A stretch of 15,287 nucleotides of DNA. Origin: Bacillota bacterium (GTDB lineage: Bacteria > Bacillota > Clostridia > Christensenellales > UMGS416). Under the pieces are notes generated by a model. The model saw nothing but the letters and a program-made list of their open reading frames with translations. It was not told where the DNA came from and did not search any database. Location of the stretch: the NCBI GenBank assembly GCA_023428265.1, contig JAEYYW010000147.1, positions 1 through 15,287 on the forward strand, read 5' to 3'. Both the position numbers and the translations under genes were made by a program. Shown one piece after another: positions 12,464-15,287 of this stretch. Position 1 is the first letter of the stretch, and the number at the start of each line of letters is the position of its first letter.

Positions 12464-12871
12464 ATGAAATACCACGGCTGGCTTTATTGGGTCTTGTGGG
12501 CGGCATATGACGCTGCCTTCCTCATCCTGGCGATTATCGGCATTCTGACACCGGAGCAATACTTCGCCATGGCCATGCTTTTTGTTCTTGTAGTGGGCTT
12601 CTGCCGCGGCTTGGAGTATCACTCGCTACAGTGTTACGCCGAAGACCATTACCCGGAGGACTGGAGCGACCATCTCATCACCATCATGCACAGCGGCTGG
12701 ATCAGGCCCATGTCTCGCTTTTCGTTTGTCTTCCTGAATGAGGTTGAAAATGATCCGGATCTGCTGACAATCAAGAAGAATAACCGGGCGGCGCTTCAGG
12801 TGTTCTGGCTCGGGTTGGTTTTCGCAATCGTGCCAGCGTTGGTATTAGGCTGGCTGCAGAAGGTGGTGTGA
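12464..12871 (+). CDS. Membrane protein of unknown function (paralog 1)
   Basis: 135 residues from the ATG at 12464. An upstream in-frame TTG at 12425 would be almost leaderless from the promoter, and its residues have no counterpart in the paralog, so I prefer 12464, although its ribosome binding site is weak. Helices are likely at about 8-28, 33-48 and 111-130. Between helices 2 and 3 is a soluble segment with GLEYHSLQCYAEDHYPEDWSDH (49-70), IRPMSRFSFVF (80-90) and IKKNNRAA (103-110). The N-terminal YHGW and all these blocks recur in the next gene, so the two are diverged tandem duplicates. The stop TGA overlaps the next ATG. I do not recognise the family. Acidic, aromatic and His residues in the soluble segment are conserved between the pair and may mark a functional surface. 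Confidence 0.78.
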   Translation: MKYHGWLYWVLWAAYDAAFLILAIIGILTPEQYFAMAMLFVLVVGFCRGLEYHSLQCYAEDHYPEDWSDHLITIMHSGWIRPMSRFSFVFLNEVENDPDLLTIKKNNRAALQVFWLGLVFAIVPALVLGWLQKVV

Positions 12872-13302
12872 TGAAAACTGTTAAGCGCGTGCTCACGCAG
12901 TATCATGGCTGGGCGCTTTGGGCTTTTTGCTTTCTTTATTATGCCGTCATCATCCTGTTATCAGCAATCGGTATCATACCCAAAGAGGCACATGATACTT
13001 ATGAGATATTGCAACGCTCGTTGGTGATAGCGATGGTGATTCTAAAGGGGCTTGAGTATTATGTGCTGAGCACCTATGCCAGCCGCCATTATCCTGATGA
13101 GTGGAGTGAATACAACGGTCTTGGCGTGATCAAGCCAATGACGCGGTTTTCCTATATTTTCATGAGTGAAATTGAGCCTGACAAGGTTCTGCTGGCCATC
13201 AAGCGCAATAATAGGGCGGCAGTTCTGTTGCTTGGGTTTGTAACGCTGCCTGGCGGCGTATTTCTGGAAGCGGCGCAAACCGTGGCCGGCAGCCTTTCAT
13301 AA
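12871..13302 (+). CDS. Membrane protein of unknown function (paralog 2)
   Basis: 143 residues from the ATG at 12871, which shares its A with the upstream TGA stop (TGATG), implying translational coupling; a GTG one codon earlier is an alternative. AAGGTGG lies just before. It repeats the plan of paralog 1: YHGW at 11-14, helices at about 15-36 and 49-60, GLEYYVLSTYASRHYPDEWSEY at 60-81, IKPMTRFSYIF at 87-97, IKRNNRAA at 110-117, and a last hydrophobic segment at about 118-132. Shared residues include GLEY, HYP-x-x-WS, P-M-x-RFS and NNRAA. Two copies in one transcript suggest the products might form a heteromer in the membrane. It converges with the DUF5107/TPR gene, whose stop lies 50 bases away. 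Confidence 0.78.
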   Translation: MKTVKRVLTQYHGWALWAFCFLYYAVIILLSAIGIIPKEAHDTYEILQRSLVIAMVILKGLEYYVLSTYASRHYPDEWSEYNGLGVIKPMTRFSYIFMSEIEPDKVLLAIKRNNRAAVLLLGFVTLPGGVFLEAAQTVAGSLS

Positions 13303-13352
13303 GCAGTATTTTATACGGCAATTGATTAGCCAAGGTGTCCCTTCAGTAGGGG

Positions 13353-15287
13353 CTACCCCCTCCTCATCTCCTCCATACACCTTCTCACCCACCCCATCGC
13401 CTCGGCATCCCTGCGGATCGCCGGGTTGCCACCCTCGGCAGCCCCGGCGCGGAAGGCCTCGCGGGCACGGTCGAAATTGCCGGCCATGCGGTGCACCTGC
13501 CCCAGCGCCAGCTGGTGCCGGGCCTGGCTTTGATTGGGGTCGCGGGCGCACTTGAGGCCTTCGGGCCAATCAAAGATGCGTTCGGCGGTGAGCCTAGCCT
13601 CATCGTGGCGGCCCTCTTCCGAAAGCTTCAGCGCCAGCTCGCCCACCACCCGGCTCCAAAGCCGGCAGCCCTCCCCGGAGCCGCCCGCGCAGCGGGCCTT
13701 TTCCAGCAGCTCCAGCGCCTCCTCGTGGCAGGCGCCGTCAGCCAGCGCCTCCACCCTCTGCCGGAGCGTGGCGCAGCCGGTGGCGTGGGTGAGCAGCGGC
13801 AGCAGCTCCAAGCGCTGATACACATCGCCCTGATCCTTCAGCGCGTCAAAGAGCAGCGCCAGCGATTCGGGGTTGTCGCTGCCATACAGAGAGGCGTCCT
13901 CCCGCAGGAAGCGCAGCGCCTCCGCCTCGTCAAAGCGCAAGAGATGGGCCTGCCCCAGGCAATGGAGCAACGGCGAGTGCCGCAGGCCCTTTTCATAGGC
14001 CTCCAGCCAGCGCTCCACCGCCCGGTCCTCCTCCCCGGCAAGCCAGTCGTGGCAGCCCAGCAGCCATTGGGCGCGGCCCGTCTGGTCGTCAATACCTTCC
14101 AGCAGCTCCAGCAAGACCGGCTCGGTCACAAGAACGCCGTCCAGCTTGCCGGCCAGCGCCTCTTCCGGCGGCAGCGCGCCGCAGGCGGCAAGGGCCAGCC
14201 TGGCCTTGAGCGAGAGGTTGGGGGCAAGCCCCAGGATGGCGACGCAGTCGTCGTCACAGCCCAGCGCGGCATAGCGGAGCGCCACAGCCAGCAGTGCGCC
14301 CTCCTGCCCGCCGGTATAGGCCAGCAGCCCCTCCGGCGCGCCGTCGGCAAGATATTGCTCGGCAAGCATCATCTCCCGGAGCGGCCCCGGCCCGGCCTCG
14401 CTCTGCGCGGAAAGCCCGGCGATCCGGCGGGAAAGCTGCAGCAGGAAGAGCCCCTCCGGGTGCTGGGTGCCGTCCAGCAGCGCCAGGTTTTCCCGCGCCG
14501 CGCCCAGGCGGATGTTGAGCGCCGCAACCTGCAGCACGGAGGCTTTATAAAATGGGTCGGCGCAGGAAATGTCCTCATACAGCCTGCGGGCCTGCTCCGG
14601 ATCGCCCAGCCGGCACTGGGCGGCAGCCAGCCCGAAACGGGCCTCGCCGCACAGGTTGTCAAGGGCCAGCGCCTGCTCAAAGCAGTCGGCGGCCTCCCAC
14701 GCCTGCCCGCGGGCCAGGTGCAGCCGGCCCATCCCGATGAGTGCGGCGGCGCTGCCGGAGGCTTCGCCAAGCGCCTCGTCATAGGCCAGGGCGGCTTCGG
14801 CCGTGCAGCCAAGCCGCTCCAACCGCGCAGCGCGGGCCAGCGGCTTTTCCTCACCGTCTCCGTCTGGGCTCAGGCGGCTGTCTTCAAACAGATCAACGGA
14901 GGGCGGATCAGCCAGAGGCTCGGCGCCGCAGCCGGCATGCAAAAGCAGCCTGCCGCCGGCAAGCACGTCCACAAGCACCGTGTCTTCAGGCCCAGCGCCG
15001 TCATATTCCAGCGCAAGCGGGCTTTCCGGCAGGAGCGCTGCGGCCTGCTCCCGGGGCAGGTCGCCGCAGCCCAGGCGCACCAGCGCCTTGTCGTAGCCGG
15101 CGTTTGCCTGCACCCGCACGCACACGCCGTCGGCCAGCCGCTCCACAGAAAGGGCGCCGTCCGGCGAGGCGGCGGTCACCGGCCCGATGCCGCGCACCCC
15201 AAACCAACATTCCTGCCAGGCCAGCGAAGCACCCGGCTGGAGAAGCCTGCACTGGTCGGGCTGCTCAAAGGGGCCGCGGAAAAGCTC
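13353..15287 (-). CDS. DUF5107/TPR repeat protein (5' end outside the window)
   Basis: 644 residues are visible and the frame is open to the right edge. A GTG at 15197 is not the true start, because the coding sequence before it (ELFRGPFEQPDQ...GASLAWQECWFGVRGIGPVTAASPDGAL) is characteristic of the end of a DUF5107 domain, a beta-sandwich resembling aldose mutarotases and usually linked to carbohydrate metabolism. After residue about 130 the protein is a long array of TPR-type helix pairs, for example AAALIGMGRLHLARGQAWEAADCFEQALALD followed by ARFGLAAAQCRLGDPEQARRLYEDI. The last repeat (HQLALGQVHRMAGNFDRAREAFRAG) lies near the C-terminus. Family members combine the two parts in this order at 1000 residues or more, so about half may be missing. 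It is probably intracellular and acts on or binds a sugar compound; substrate unknown. Composition is GC-rich like the core genes. Confidence 0.85.
   Translation of the reverse strand, partial: ELFRGPFEQPDQCRLLQPGASLAWQECWFGVRGIGPVTAASPDGALSVERLADGVCVRVQANAGYDKALVRLGCGDLPREQAAALLPESPLALEYDGAGPEDTVLVDVLAGGRLLLHAGCGAEPLADPPSVDLFEDSRLSPDGDGEEKPLARAARLERLGCTAEAALAYDEALGEASGSAAALIGMGRLHLARGQAWEAADCFEQALALDNLCGEARFGLAAAQCRLGDPEQARRLYEDISCADPFYKASVLQVAALNIRLGAARENLALLDGTQHPEGLFLLQLSRRIAGLSAQSEAGPGPLREMMLAEQYLADGAPEGLLAYTGGQEGALLAVALRYAALGCDDDCVAILGLAPNLSLKARLALAACGALPPEEALAGKLDGVLVTEPVLLELLEGIDDQTGRAQWLLGCHDWLAGEEDRAVERWLEAYEKGLRHSPLLHCLGQAHLLRFDEAEALRFLREDASLYGSDNPESLALLFDALKDQGDVYQRLELLPLLTHATGCATLRQRVEALADGACHEEALELLEKARCAGGSGEGCRLWSRVVGELALKLSEEGRHDEARLTAERIFDWPEGLKCARDPNQSQARHQLALGQVHRMAGNFDRAREAFRAGAAEGGNPAIRRDAEAMGWVRRCMEEMRRG

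Overview
The window looks like chromosomal DNA from an anaerobic member of the Bacillota (class Clostridia, probably a gut-type lineage with a GC-rich genome). The main support is the remB-gyrB-gyrA cluster, which in this phylum normally lies near the replication origin. Strong AGGAGG-type ribosome binding sites, sigma-A-like promoters, a DUF554 protein and a DUF5107/TPR protein fit this. Placement below class is inference. Core genes are GC-rich. The stretches at about 308-823, 6254-6960, 9870-11330 and 12109-13300 are visibly richer in A+T.

Left third (1-6253, minus strand): a transcription unit runs remB (DUF370) > gyrB > gyrA, ends in an intrinsic terminator, and is followed by a small PepSY-like membrane protein. 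The gyrB-gyrA gap (483 bp) is filled by a 220-bp direct duplication made of palindromic hairpin elements. A further copy lies at 204-249. The second arm of the element varies in sequence between copies, but both sides change together so the hairpin is kept.

Middle (6254-9868): divergent from remB there is a tiny putative lipoprotein, possibly frameshifted, and then a TetR-type repressor followed by a DHA2/EmrB-like MFS exporter. GAAC-N3-GTTC palindromes occur at the tetR start site and directly upstream of the exporter, so the repressor probably controls both. The exporter carries an unusual insertion of about 275 residues, predicted to be coiled coil, before its last membrane helix. A clear terminator closes this unit.

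Accessory patch (9868-11326): two head-to-tail units abut without a gap. Each starts with a homologous 130-bp left repeat (L, containing a palindrome and an extended -10 promoter) and ends with a homologous 67-bp right repeat (R). The cargo differs: a frameshifted gtrA on the minus strand in unit 1, and an unrecognised 134-aa gene on the plus strand in unit 2. This is the best candidate in the window for an undescribed cassette-like arrangement, although an old tandem duplication with later cargo replacement would look the same.

Right third (11328-15287): a DUF554 membrane protein, an intergenic stretch with GC-rich hairpins and an inverted copy of a repeat from 115-168, two overlapping paralogous membrane proteins of unknown function, and, convergent with them, the 3' part of a large DUF5107/TPR protein that runs off the right edge.
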